The notes beneath the pieces were generated by a model. It was given only the letters and a program-made list of their open reading frames with translations, was not told the origin of the DNA and did no database searches. Positions 23,799-32,831 of a stretch of 41,250 nucleotides of DNA are shown one piece after another (the stretch's first letter is position 1; each line of letters starts with the position of its first letter). The stretch covers positions 1 through 41,250 of the forward strand of contig CAMAWG010000019.1 in NCBI GenBank assembly GCA_945861855.1. Reading direction: 5' to 3'. Made by a program: the position numbers and the translations under genes. This stretch comes from Rhodoplanes serenus. Its GTDB lineage: Bacteria; Pseudomonadota; Alphaproteobacteria; Rhizobiales; Xanthobacteraceae.

Positions 23799-24674
23799 TC
23801 AGCGTGCTGCCGCGGCGCGGGCCGGCGTGGCACTGAAGCTGACGACGTTGCTTTCGGAGACCCTGCCGCCGGGCTGGATGTAGACGCCGCGCCTGTCGGC
23901 GAGCGGCTTGAAGCGCGGCGTCAGCCCCACCACCGTCTCGGCGCCGCCCAGCACCAGGAACCCGTCGCGCTCGGTCGCGCCGGCGATGCGCTCGAGCACG
24001 GCGATCTTGGTGGCCTGGTCGAAGTAGATCAGCACGTTGCGGCAGAACACCACGTCGAACCTGCCGAGCGGCGCGAAATCGGTCAGCAGATTGAACGGCA
24101 TGAACTTCACCATGCCGCGAATCTCGGGCGCGATCTGCCAGGTCTCGCCGACCTGCGTGAAATACTTGATCAGCATCAGCACCGGCAGACCGCGCTGCAC
24201 CTCGAACTGGCTGTAGATGCCGCTCCTGGCCTTCTCCAGAACCGAGGTGGAGAGATCGGTGCCGACGATCTCGACGCGCCAGCCACGCAGATCCTTGCCC
24301 ATCTCCTTCAGCGCGATGGCGAGCGAATATGGCTCCTGACCGGTGGACGCGGCCGCGCACCAGATGCGGATGCGCCGGCTCGCGGCGCGCGCCGACATCA
24401 GCGCCGGCATGATGGTGTCGCGAAAATGATCGAACGGCACCTTGTCGCGAAAGAAGAACGACTCGTTCGTCGTCATCGCCTCGACCGCTTCGACGATGAG
24501 CGGCTCGGCGCCCGGCGCCTTCAGCCTGGCGACCAGTCCGGCGAGATTGAACAGGCCGTGCCGGCGCGCAACCGGCAGCAGCCTGCTCTCGACGAGATAG
24601 TGCTTTTCCGCCGACAGCACGAGGCCGGAGCGGGTCTTGAGGAGCCTGCGCAGATAATCGAAGTCGTGCGACAT
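23799..24674 (-). CDS. cheR: Chemotaxis protein methyltransferase CheR
   Basis: This 291-aa protein methylates glutamates of chemoreceptors with SAM. It has the CheR N-terminal helical domain (FDYLRRLLKTRSGLVLSAEKHYLVESRL) and the catalytic domain with NESFFFRDKVPFDHF, RIWCAAASTGQEPYSLAI (SAM-binding motif), FDVVFCRNVLIYFD and FLVLGGAETVVG. It is the last gene of cheA-W-Y-B-R. Its ATG overlaps the cheB stop by one base, so it is translationally coupled. No receptor gene is in the window. Confidence 0.96.
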   Translation of the reverse strand: MSHDFDYLRRLLKTRSGLVLSAEKHYLVESRLLPVARRHGLFNLAGLVARLKAPGAEPLIVEAVEAMTTNESFFFRDKVPFDHFRDTIMPALMSARAASRRIRIWCAAASTGQEPYSLAIALKEMGKDLRGWRVEIVGTDLSTSVLEKARSGIYSQFEVQRGLPVLMLIKYFTQVGETWQIAPEIRGMVKFMPFNLLTDFAPLGRFDVVFCRNVLIYFDQATKIAVLERIAGATERDGFLVLGGAETVVGLTPRFKPLADRRGVYIQPGGRVSESNVVSFSATPARAAAAR

Positions 24675-25861
24675 TACGGCCGCGCCCCCAGGAACATGCG
24701 CGAGACCGTCGGCGCGATCTGTTCGAGCGGCAGCACAGCCGAGCAGACGCCGGCCGCCACGGCATGGCCGGGCATGCCCCAGACCACGCTGGTGGCTTCG
24801 TCCTGCGCGATCACGCTGCCGCCGGCGGCAGCGATCGCGGCGGCGCCGGAGGTGCCGTCGCTGCCCATGCCGGTCAGGATCAGCGCCAGGTTCCAGGAGC
24901 CCCAGACCTCGGCCGCGGAGGAAAACAGCGGATCGACGGCGGGCTTGCAGTAATGCACCGGCGCGCCGTCATCGAGCACGATGACCGCGGTGCCGTCGCG
25001 GCGCGCGACCTTCATGTGCCGACCGCCGGGCGCGAGATAGATGCGCCCTGCCAGCACCGGCTCGCCGTCGATCGCCTCATGCACGGGCTTGGCTCCGGCG
25101 CGGCTCAGATGTTCGGCCAGGATGGTGGTGAAGGTCGCAGGCATATGCTGCGTAATCAGGATCGGCGCGGTTTCGGTGACGGCGTCGAGCCGGGCCACCA
25201 GCTTGGTCAGCGCCTGCGGCCCGCCGGTCGATGCGCCGATCAGCAGGATGCGCGGCGGCATGGCGGAGAACGTGCGAATCTTGAACGCGGGCGCAAGCTC
25301 GGGCTCCGCGGTGCGCCACTTGACGGTGCGCTGCACCGCGCCGCCGAGCCGCCGCGTCGCCGACATCGGGCGGCGCGCATAGGGCGGCGGCAGCAGGCGC
25401 TTGCGGCGGCGCTGGCCGAGCGCGACGATCTTCCCGATCAGTTCGTGCTGGAAGACGGCAGAGGTCATCACCCCGCCGTCAGCGGCGGGCTTGGGGATGT
25501 AATCGGCGGCGCCGAGGGCCAGCGCCTTCAGCGTCACCTCGGCATGGTCGCGGGTGAGCGCCGAGGCCATGATCACAGCGAGGTCGCGCCGCCGCGCCAG
25601 GAGCTTCGGCAGGGTCGAGATGCCGTCGAGCTCGGGCATCTCGACGTCGAGCACCACGACATCGGGCCGGGCGTGATCGAGCCGCTCGATCGCCTCGCGC
25701 CCGTTGCGGAGTGCGGCCACGAGCTTGAGCCCCGGCGTCTCCTCGATCCAGCGCGACAGGAGGCTGCGCACGACGGTTGCGTCGTCGACCACCATCACAC
25801 GGACTTCATCCGGCGCCGAAACGATCGGCGTACCGGGCAAGGCTGGGGCAATCACACTCAT
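24674..25861 (-). CDS. cheB: Chemotaxis methylesterase/response regulator CheB
   Basis: The 395-aa protein has a receiver domain (about 20-140) with acceptor D72 in VVVLDVEMPELDG, a basic linker of about 60 residues, and a methylesterase domain with the catalytic triad motifs IGASTGGPQAL (Ser), ITQHMPATFT (His) and LTGMGSDGTSGA (Asp). It removes methyl groups from chemoreceptors or deamidates them when phosphorylated by CheA. The linker (residues about 150-200) is longer and more Arg-rich than in enterics. It ends one base into cheR. Confidence 0.96.
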   Translation of the reverse strand: MSVIAPALPGTPIVSAPDEVRVMVVDDATVVRSLLSRWIEETPGLKLVAALRNGREAIERLDHARPDVVVLDVEMPELDGISTLPKLLARRRDLAVIMASALTRDHAEVTLKALALGAADYIPKPAADGGVMTSAVFQHELIGKIVALGQRRRKRLLPPPYARRPMSATRRLGGAVQRTVKWRTAEPELAPAFKIRTFSAMPPRILLIGASTGGPQALTKLVARLDAVTETAPILITQHMPATFTTILAEHLSRAGAKPVHEAIDGEPVLAGRIYLAPGGRHMKVARRDGTAVIVLDDGAPVHYCKPAVDPLFSSAAEVWGSWNLALILTGMGSDGTSGAAAIAAAGGSVIAQDEATSVVWGMPGHAVAAGVCSAVLPLEQIAPTVSRMFLGARP

Positions 25862-25927
25862 CGCAACGCATACTCTCGAACAACGCTACAGATACAAACG
25901 CGCACCGGCCAGATCGGATCGGGCCGG

Positions 25928-26293
25928 CTAGATCAGTCCGACCTCCTGGAACTTCGCCTCGACGATTTCCTTGTCGAACGGCTTCATAATGTACTCGTTG
26001 GCGCCGGCATGGAGCGCACGCGCGATATGCGCAACGTCGTTCTCGGTGGTGCAGAACACCACCTTGGGCCGGTCGCCACCCGGCAGCCGGCGCAGCGCCT
26101 TGAGGAACTCATAGCCGTCCATCTTCGGCATGTTCCAGTCGAGCAGGATCGCATCCGGCAGCCCGCGCTGGCACGCGCCGAGCGCCTGTTCGCCGTCCTC
26201 GGCTTCCGTGATCTCGAACTGCATGCCCTCCAGAATGCGCCGGGCCACCTTCCGGATGACGCTGGAATCGTCCACCACCAAACAGCTTCTCAT
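25928..26293 (-). CDS. cheY: Chemotaxis response regulator CheY
   Basis: This 121-aa single-domain response regulator has the acidic pair DD near residues 8-9, acceptor D52 in ILLDWNMPKMDGYEF, a Thr in VVFCTTEND and the conserved Lys in IMKPFDKE. When phosphorylated by CheA, it binds the FliM/FliN switch; FliN is encoded at 10630. It lies between cheW and cheB on the same strand. Confidence 0.96.
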   Translation of the reverse strand: MRSCLVVDDSSVIRKVARRILEGMQFEITEAEDGEQALGACQRGLPDAILLDWNMPKMDGYEFLKALRRLPGGDRPKVVFCTTENDVAHIARALHAGANEYIMKPFDKEIVEAKFQEVGLI

Positions 26294-26336
26294 GACGCTT
26301 TACTCCTCTGCATCGCTTCTTCCCCTATCCGTTGCT

Positions 26337-26810
26337 TCACGCGGCAACGGCTCCATTCTTGATGTCCAGCACGCGATCGACGTCGAGCACGACCATGAGC
26401 TGGCCTTCGAGACGGTAGATTCCCGCCGCCACCCGCGACAGGCGCGGATCGAGATTGATGGGCTTTGCCTCGCAGGCGCCGTTGCGAAGCGCCATCACCT
26501 CGCCGACCGAATCGACGAGCAACCCGTAGGACTCGGCCCGAAGCTCGATACCGACCGCCATCACCGGCGCCCCGGGCGCGCGGGCGCCGAGATCGAGCCG
26601 GGCGCGCATGTCGATCGCGGTCACGACGCGGCCGCGCAGATTGAGGATGCCCGCCACCTCCGGCGGCGCCAGCGGCACACGCGTCAGGCGGTCCGGCACA
26701 AACACGTCCTGCACGCGGAAGATCGGCAGGCCGAACAGATGATCGCCGATCGTCACGGTGACGTATTCGGTGGTGAGTTCGGCGGCTGCGTTGTCGTTTG
26801 CGTTGGCCAT
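26337..26810 (-). CDS. cheW: Chemotaxis coupling protein CheW
   Basis: The 157-aa protein is a CheW/SH3-like adaptor that links receptors to CheA. It shows VTVTIGDHLFGLPIFRVQDV, the motif VAGILNLRGRVVTAIDMRARL, and YGLLVDSVGEVMAL. I chose ATG 26810 because GAGAAG lies upstream; an in-frame GTG at 26822 would overlap the cheA stop. It is the second gene in the operon. Confidence 0.95.
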   Translation of the reverse strand: MANANDNAAAELTTEYVTVTIGDHLFGLPIFRVQDVFVPDRLTRVPLAPPEVAGILNLRGRVVTAIDMRARLDLGARAPGAPVMAVGIELRAESYGLLVDSVGEVMALRNGACEAKPINLDPRLSRVAAGIYRLEGQLMVVLDVDRVLDIKNGAVAA

Positions 26811-26818
26811 GATGCTTC

Positions 26819-29455
26819 TCACGCCGCCTGAATGATGTCGGCGGTCTGCTCCTTGAGCGCCGCGATCAGGCTGTGGCGATCGAATTTGGCGACATAGTCG
26901 TGGAAGCCGGCCTGACGTCCCCGTTCGATCGATTCCGGCGAGCTGTACGACGACAGGGCAATGATGGGGATCTCGCCGAAGCGCTGCTCGCCGCGCACCG
27001 CCTCGGCCAGCGCGAAGCCGTCCATCTCCGGCATGTCGATGTCAGTGACCAGCGCGTCGAAGCGGCCACCCTCCTTGAGCATCGACAGCGCCTCCTGCGC
27101 GCTCGACACCGCCGTCACCTCGTAGCCCGCGGCCTTGAGCACTGGCGAGAGCATGTTGCGGAAGAACGCCGAGTCGTCGACCAGAAGCAGCGTCCGCTCC
27201 TTGTCGGCAACGTGCATGTCCTTGCCGCGGAACCAGTCGGCATAGGCGAGCGGCAGAAAATGGCCGACGTCGATGATCTCGGTGGCCTGGCCGCGCACGA
27301 CGGCTGAGCCCAGCACTCCGGCCCGGTCGCTGCCGACCTGGATGTCGAGCCGGTCCTCGACGATGTCGACGATCTCGTCCACCACCAGGCCCATCGAGCG
27401 ATGGCCGTCGGAAAACACCAGCAGCGGCTGCGCGCCCTCGCGCCTGATCTTGACCTCGTCGCTGGCTCGAACCAGCGGCATGAGCTGGCCGCGGTATTGC
27501 ACCATATGGCGGCCGTTCGAGAGCTCGATCTTCTTGCAGTCGATCTCTTCGAGGCGCGTGACGAGCGACAGCGGCACCGCCTTCGGCTCCGGCGAGCCTG
27601 CGCGGAACACCAGCAGAGACAGCGTGCTTTCGGCGCTGGCGCTCTGTCCGGCGTCGGCATCGCTGTGGGCCGCGGCGGTCGAGGCGACGGAGGTTCCGAT
27701 CGCCTGCGACACCCCATTGGGATCGATGATCATGATCACCGAGCCGTCGCCGAGAATGGTGTTGCCGGAGAACATGCCGATGTGGCGCAGCTTGGTCGCC
27801 ATCGGCTTGACGACGATTTCCTCGGTGTGAAACACGCCGTCCACCACGACGCCGAAGGTCTGCGCGCCGACCTGCGTCACCACGATGAAGCCCCGGTCGG
27901 GGATTCCGTGATCGCCGTCGAGCTTCAGCAGGCTGCTCAAACGGACGAGCGGCAGAAGCTTGTTGCGCAGCCGCAGGACGGCTGCGTCCTTGATGCGCTC
28001 GATGCGATGCTCGGACTTGCCATGCACGCGAACCAGCTCCACCACCGAAAGCTGCGGGATGGCGAAGCGCTCGCCGCCGGACTCGACGATCAGCGCCGAG
28101 ATGATCGCCAGCGTGAGCGGAATCTTGATGGTGAAGCTCAGACCCTGCCCCTGCACCGAATGCACCTCGATGCTGCCGCCGATCTGATCGATATTGTTGC
28201 GCACCACGTCCATGCCGACGCCGCGGCCCGACACGCTGGTGATGGTCTTCGCGGTGGAGAAGCCCGGCGTGAAGATGAATTTCTGGATCTGCTGCTCGGA
28301 CATCTTGTCGAGCTCAGCCTCGGTCGCAAGCCCGTTGGCCAGCGCCTTGTCCCTGATCCGCCGGGTGTCGAGACCGCGGCCGTCGTCGGCGACGCCAATG
28401 ATGATGTGGCCGCCCTCGTGATAGGCGGACAGCCGGATCGTGCCCTTCTCCGGCTTGCCTGAGGCGATCCGGTCGGCCCGCGGCTCCAGACCGTGATCGG
28501 CCGAATTGCGCACCATATGGGTGAGCGGATCCTTGATCCGCTCCAGCACCTGCCGGTCGAGTTCGGTGTCGGCGCCGTGCAGCTCAAGCTCGATATCCTT
28601 GCCGAGCTCGGCGGTCAGGTCGCGCACGATGCGCGGCAGCTTCTGCCAGGCGGTGCCGATCGGCTGCATGCGGGTGCGCATGACTCCGTCCTGCAACTCC
28701 GCCGTGACGGTGGAGAGCCGTTGCAAGGGCACCTTGAATTCGGATTCGTCGTGGCGGCGCACGATGTCGAGGAGTTGGTTGCGGGTCAGCACCAGCTCCG
28801 AAACCATCGTCATGAGGTTTTCGAGCGTATCGACGCTGACGCGGAGCGACTTGCTGGCGACCGTGCCCTCGGCCTCATCCTTCTCGACGGCGGGACTGGG
28901 CTGCTCGACCTTGGCCTGCGGCGCTATCGCGGGCGGCGCAATGCTCGCAGGCACCGGCCCCGGCGTTTCGCGGAACACGCGCTCGAGCTCATCGAGCGAA
29001 ACTTCGCCCGGACGAAGCGGCCGCTGCAGCGTTTGCGGCACCAGCGTGCCGACGGTATGCCCGGCCGGCGCTTTCGCGGCCGCCTGCTGCACCATCCGTT
29101 CGAGCTGGCCGATCAGTTCGGTGTCTGCTCCCTCCGGCTCGCTCTGGTGCGTCTCAAGCTCGGCGAGGATTTCCTTGATCCGGTCGATGGTGAAGAGAAC
29201 GAGCGTCACGGCCTCGGCGGTGACCGGCATGCCGTCGCGGAATTTGCTCATCAGGGTTTCGGCCGCGTGCGCCAGCGCTTCGAGGCGCGGCAAGCCGAGA
29301 AAGCCGCAGGTGCCCTTGATGGTGTGGACGAGCCGGAAGACGTTGCCGAGAATCTTCGTGTTGTTGGGCTCCTGCTCGAAACGCACGAGTTCGACATCGA
29401 CAACGTCGAGGCTCTCGTTGGTCTCGATCAGAAACTCCCGGAGAAGATCGTCCAT
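26819..29455 (-). CDS. cheA: Hybrid chemotaxis histidine kinase CheA with C-terminal receiver
   Basis: This 878-aa kinase has an HPt domain (phospho-site H44 in LVHTIKGTCGF), a Pro-rich linker without a clear P2 domain, a dimerisation helix pair, and a HATPase domain (NSADHGLEP, DDGRGLD, GRGVGMDVV). Two CheW-like regions follow (IISALIVESGGERFAIP, and a second one around LSLLVFRAGSPEPKAVPLS). The protein ends in a receiver domain with VTDIDMPEMDGF. The receiver has the acidic pair DD but reads YVAKFDR where CheY has KPF. The start at 29455 (MDDLLREF) is preferred over 29503. Two CtrA boxes lie upstream. Confidence 0.95.
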   Translation of the reverse strand: MDDLLREFLIETNESLDVVDVELVRFEQEPNNTKILGNVFRLVHTIKGTCGFLGLPRLEALAHAAETLMSKFRDGMPVTAEAVTLVLFTIDRIKEILAELETHQSEPEGADTELIGQLERMVQQAAAKAPAGHTVGTLVPQTLQRPLRPGEVSLDELERVFRETPGPVPASIAPPAIAPQAKVEQPSPAVEKDEAEGTVASKSLRVSVDTLENLMTMVSELVLTRNQLLDIVRRHDESEFKVPLQRLSTVTAELQDGVMRTRMQPIGTAWQKLPRIVRDLTAELGKDIELELHGADTELDRQVLERIKDPLTHMVRNSADHGLEPRADRIASGKPEKGTIRLSAYHEGGHIIIGVADDGRGLDTRRIRDKALANGLATEAELDKMSEQQIQKFIFTPGFSTAKTITSVSGRGVGMDVVRNNIDQIGGSIEVHSVQGQGLSFTIKIPLTLAIISALIVESGGERFAIPQLSVVELVRVHGKSEHRIERIKDAAVLRLRNKLLPLVRLSSLLKLDGDHGIPDRGFIVVTQVGAQTFGVVVDGVFHTEEIVVKPMATKLRHIGMFSGNTILGDGSVIMIIDPNGVSQAIGTSVASTAAAHSDADAGQSASAESTLSLLVFRAGSPEPKAVPLSLVTRLEEIDCKKIELSNGRHMVQYRGQLMPLVRASDEVKIRREGAQPLLVFSDGHRSMGLVVDEIVDIVEDRLDIQVGSDRAGVLGSAVVRGQATEIIDVGHFLPLAYADWFRGKDMHVADKERTLLLVDDSAFFRNMLSPVLKAAGYEVTAVSSAQEALSMLKEGGRFDALVTDIDMPEMDGFALAEAVRGEQRFGEIPIIALSSYSSPESIERGRQAGFHDYVAKFDRHSLIAALKEQTADIIQAA

Positions 29456-29572
29456 CGCCAGCGGCCTTCGCCCGGGGAACGCTGGCCACCGGACCAGTTT
29501 CACCCGAGCAAGGCGCAGTGTGGCTTTGAGGCGTTTAATTTGTATTGCGGATCGGCAACGAGCCGGACGCCG

Positions 29573-29611
29573 TTAACGGCTCGTTAACGCGCCCCGTTAA
29601 CATCTCGTTAG
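29573..29611. promoter_or_regulatory. Two CtrA boxes upstream of the che operon
   Basis: TTAA-N7-TTAA (29573-29587) matches the CtrA consensus perfectly. TTAA-N7-TTAG (29597-29611) matches with one mismatch. They are 10 bp apart and lie 118-156 bp before the cheA start, in the gap after the convergent-side caspase-like gene. They suggest CtrA control of chemotaxis. Confidence 0.68.
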
Positions 29612-29612
29612 G

Positions 29613-31139
29613 CTAGTAGTGGGGTCTTCCATACGACGGGGAACGGTCGCGGCTGCGGCCTATGCCGCCGATGCCGATGCCAATCCCGATCGAGACGGGC
29701 GGGGCCGCGACGGCCGGGACGGGTTCGCCGGCCGGCGGCCGGCGCGGCGGGGGCCCCGCGGATTTTGTCTTCGGCGGCGGCTTCGAGGCCTTCTGGGGTG
29801 CGGCAGGAACCTGACAGTTGCAGGCCGGCCCGCCCGGCAGACTGGCCGGGATCACCGCCGGGCTGAATGGCGGCGCATTCTGCGGCCCGCCCGCGCCCAT
29901 CATGTCGCGCGCCAGATTGGCCGATTGCGCGCGCGCCTGCGTGCGATCGCGAAGCCTGCGCGCGGTCGGGGCCAGATCGCTGACCGGATAGCGATCGAGG
30001 AAGGCCTGATAGGCGAGCGGGGTGTTGACCAGCACCGCCGTGTACCAGGTCATCATTTCAAGCCGGCGTTCGAGCAGGCCCCGCACCCGCGGCGCGAACG
30101 GCGGCGCAGGATAGAGCACGAGGAATTCCCTGTAGGCGTCGACGTCATCCTCGCGGATGACGACCTCGAAGGCACTCTGCGCTCCCAGCGGCTGCAACTC
30201 CTTGCGCCAGAATCCCGCGGGCTTGCTGCGCGGCGAGGCGACCCCGGCCGCGGTCACCGGCAGGTTCGCGGGGGTAACAGTTGGTCTGGTGGCGGCGGTG
30301 GCGGTCTGCCCGCCGGCAGGGGTGGAGGTTTGCCCGCTGGCGGGAGCAGGGATTTGACCGGCGGCGGCGACGGTTTGTCCGCCGGCCGGCGTTCCGAAGA
30401 AGGAGAAGTCCGAGGTCAGCGAGGTGCTTTCCCACGGCGTCTGCTGGCCCTCGGTGGTCTTGTGCACGGCCAGCCTGACCTTCTTGAAGGCCTGCTCGAC
30501 CGGAAGATTGGGTTCGCGCGCGATCTCGACCAAAGCGGCCGTGAACGGCGAATTGGCGCCGTCCCCGTCCAGCGCCTGCATGCCCGGCGCGGTCGAATAG
30601 GAGACGACCGAACCCGTCGGCGCATCGACGATCGCCAGCCCGCGCCCCGTCGTCTTGTTGATCTCCGAGAACGGATTGTTGCGGCAGGCGTCGAGAATTA
30701 CGATCCGCGTCTTGCTCGGCGTCGAAGCAAGCGCCGTCATCAGGTCGTTCAGCCGGACCGCTTCGATCGCGACGTCGGATTCGCGCTTGATGTTGGCATC
30801 GACAGGCACGAGGTAATTCTCGCCCTCCACCTGCAGGCCGTGGCCCGCGTAGTAGATCAGCGAGACCGTGTCAGGGCCCCTGCGCGTCACGTTGTCGGCA
30901 AATTCGCGGATCACGCGCCGCATGTCGGCCTGCGACAGATCGGGCGCGTCGATGACCTCGAACCGCGCCGCCTTCAGAAGATCGGTGAAGGCTCTCGCGT
31001 CATTGGCCGGATTGGGAAGGACCGAAACCGTCTTGTAGGCGGAATTGCCGATCACCAGGGCGATGCGGGTTTCCGCGAAGGCCGAAACTGACCATAAGAT
31101 CAGGCCGGCTGGGAGCACTGCGAGCAGACGAAGCCACAT
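29613..31139 (-). CDS. Exported caspase-like (peptidase C14) protein
   Basis: The 508-aa protein begins with a signal peptide (residues 1-22) and carries a caspase/metacaspase-like domain (about 24-255). The blocks are RIALVIGNSAYKTVSVLPNP, the catalytic His in IYYAGHG (H100) and the catalytic Cys in ILDACRNNPF (C152). A linker of short Pro/Ala/Gly/Gln/Thr repeats follows (GGQT-type units, about 258-300). Then comes a region with ...YREFLVLYPAPPFAPRVRGL resembling a SEL1/TPR-like or DUF segment, and a Pro-rich tail. It is presumably periplasmic. The role is unknown. It ends next to the che promoter. Confidence 0.85.
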   Translation of the reverse strand: MWLRLLAVLPAGLILWSVSAFAETRIALVIGNSAYKTVSVLPNPANDARAFTDLLKAARFEVIDAPDLSQADMRRVIREFADNVTRRGPDTVSLIYYAGHGLQVEGENYLVPVDANIKRESDVAIEAVRLNDLMTALASTPSKTRIVILDACRNNPFSEINKTTGRGLAIVDAPTGSVVSYSTAPGMQALDGDGANSPFTAALVEIAREPNLPVEQAFKKVRLAVHKTTEGQQTPWESTSLTSDFSFFGTPAGGQTVAAAGQIPAPASGQTSTPAGGQTATAATRPTVTPANLPVTAAGVASPRSKPAGFWRKELQPLGAQSAFEVVIREDDVDAYREFLVLYPAPPFAPRVRGLLERRLEMMTWYTAVLVNTPLAYQAFLDRYPVSDLAPTARRLRDRTQARAQSANLARDMMGAGGPQNAPPFSPAVIPASLPGGPACNCQVPAAPQKASKPPPKTKSAGPPPRRPPAGEPVPAVAAPPVSIGIGIGIGGIGRSRDRSPSYGRPHY

Positions 31140-31271
31140 GGACGCACCCCGTGTTCAAGGGATTCCCCAAATGCCTCCCGACCCCATGTGCATATTCTAG
31201 TGTTTGCGGCCTTACTGCAAGACAGCAGCGAAGCCAGGACGGCCACCGCCTCTGTGGCCATGAGTCACGTC

Positions 31272-31910
31272 CTAACGCGCGGTGACCACCACCGCGTCGC
31301 CCTCGGCCACCATGCCGACGTTCAGCCCGCAATTCTTGGCGAGCAGGCTCGTGTAGAACGGCTGGATCGCATGGGCATCGATCGGATGCTCGGCCGAGCC
31401 GCCCGCCAGAAGCGGCGGGATCGACTGCGGCACCTTGGCGTTGGTCCCGGTCGCGGTCACCTTGAATCCGACGGTATCGCCCGCGCCGACCGGATCGACG
31501 GTGAGCTGACCGCCGCGCGGGATCGCCTGCGCGGCCAGCAGCATCATGTTGAGCAGGAGCTTGACCCGGTTCTTGGCGAGCAGCACGCGGGGCAGATTCC
31601 AGGCGACCTTGGTCTTTTCGTCTTCCATCAGGCCGCGCGTCACCTTTTCGGCGTCGCCGGTGTCGATCTGGGCCCCCGCGGAGCCCGCCGCGCCGAAGGC
31701 GATGCGGCAGAACTGCAGCTTCGCCGACGCCGTCCTGGCGCTCTTCTTGATGAGGTCCATGGCGAACTTGTTGGTCTCTTCGTCCTTGCCCTCCTCCATC
31801 ACCTCCAGGCCGTTCATGATCGCGCCGACCGGGCTGATGAGGTCGTGGCAGACCCGCGAGCACAGCAGGGCTGCGAGATCGAGGCCTTCGAGGGCGATGG
31901 CGCCTGACAT
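31272..31910 (-). CDS. chpT: Histidine phosphotransferase ChpT
   Basis: The 212-aa protein fits ChpT. It begins with a DHp-like helical hairpin carrying the phospho-site H22 in CSRVCHDLISPVGAI, followed by a second helix (DETNKFAMDLIKKSARTASAKLQFCRIAFG). The C-terminal half is a degenerate HATPase-like domain, as in ChpT, and no ATP-binding motifs are conserved. ChpT relays phosphate from the kinase CckA to CtrA and CpdR. CtrA is encoded 10 kb away and SciP 26 kb away in this window. It is flanked by the caspase-like gene (same strand) and by a divergent CysQ-type gene. Confidence 0.93.
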   Translation of the reverse strand: MSGAIALEGLDLAALLCSRVCHDLISPVGAIMNGLEVMEEGKDEETNKFAMDLIKKSARTASAKLQFCRIAFGAAGSAGAQIDTGDAEKVTRGLMEDEKTKVAWNLPRVLLAKNRVKLLLNMMLLAAQAIPRGGQLTVDPVGAGDTVGFKVTATGTNAKVPQSIPPLLAGGSAEHPIDAHAIQPFYTSLLAKNCGLNVGMVAEGDAVVVTAR

Positions 31911-32024
31911 GAATGGATACCCCGGGGTTCTGGAGACGACAGGGGACGTTTAGGCGATTCGGTCGTCGAGTGTGAGCGGGCGATGTGATAAATCGCGCCC
32001 CAATCGACGCGGCATGAGGGTTTG

Positions 32025-32828
32025 GTGGCACAGGAATCGGATATTGCGGATGCAGACCTGCTCGAAGGTTTGACGCGAATCGCCGCGCAGGCGTCGGCCG
32101 CCATCCTGGCGGTGCCGCGGAGGGACCTGAACCGGCGCGACAAGCCGGACACGTCGCCGGTCACCGCGGCCGATGAGGCGTCGGAGGCGGTCATCCTCGA
32201 CGGGCTGGCCCGGCTCATGCCGGGCGTGCCCGTATTGTCGGAGGAGCAGGCCGGGCCCCGGCCGGTGTTCGGATCGGGCGAGCGGCTATTCATCGTCGAT
32301 CCGCTCGACGGAACGCGCGAATTCATCGCCGGCCTCGACGAATATGTCGTCAATATCGCGCTCGTTCGGAACGGCACGCCGGTCGCCGGCGTGGTCGCGG
32401 CTCCGGCGCGCGGCCTGATCTGGCGCGGCCGCATCGGCCACGGCGCCGAGCGGCTCGGGCTGCCGGACGGCCGCGGGCGCACGGCCATTCGCACCCGCGC
32501 GCGCCCCGGAAGCGGCGCCCGCGTTCTCATCAGCCGCTCGCATCTCGACCTGGCGACCGATGCCTATGTCGAACGCCTGACGAATCCCGAGAAGATCGCC
32601 TGCGGCTCGGCGCTGAAATTCTGCCTGCTCGCCGAAGGCTCGGCGGACCTCTATCCGCGGCTCGCGCCAACCTCGGAATGGGACATCGCCGCAGGTCATG
32701 CCGTGCTGCTGGCCGCCGGCGGCGATGTGCGTATGCCCAACGGCAACGCGCTGCGTTACGGCCAGGGATACGAACGGGGCGACTACCGCATCCCCTCGTT
32801 CATCGCCGCGGGCGAGTTTCCGGTCTAA
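32025..32828 (+). CDS. cysQ: CysQ-like 3'(2'),5'-bisphosphate nucleotidase / inositol monophosphatase family
   Basis: This 267-aa protein belongs to the lithium-sensitive phosphatase family. It has DTSPVTAADEASE, the second metal motif IVDPLDGTREFIAG and the C-terminal WDIAAGHAVLLAAGG. The DGTREF form favours CysQ, which hydrolyses 3'-phosphoadenosine 5'-phosphate made in sulfate assimilation, over inositol monophosphatase. The start is uncertain: GTG at 32025 (used here) or TTG at 32022, both just after GAGGG. It is divergent from chpT and converges on the YHS gene 3 nt away. Confidence 0.85.
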   Translation: MAQESDIADADLLEGLTRIAAQASAAILAVPRRDLNRRDKPDTSPVTAADEASEAVILDGLARLMPGVPVLSEEQAGPRPVFGSGERLFIVDPLDGTREFIAGLDEYVVNIALVRNGTPVAGVVAAPARGLIWRGRIGHGAERLGLPDGRGRTAIRTRARPGSGARVLISRSHLDLATDAYVERLTNPEKIACGSALKFCLLAEGSADLYPRLAPTSEWDIAAGHAVLLAAGGDVRMPNGNALRYGQGYERGDYRIPSFIAAGEFPV

Positions 32829-32831
32829 AAA

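Noticed and set aside
24764..26362. 532-aa plus-strand ORF opposite cheB and cheY
   Set aside because: It runs across two known genes and their gap, has no recognisable domain, and is His/Arg/Gly-rich.
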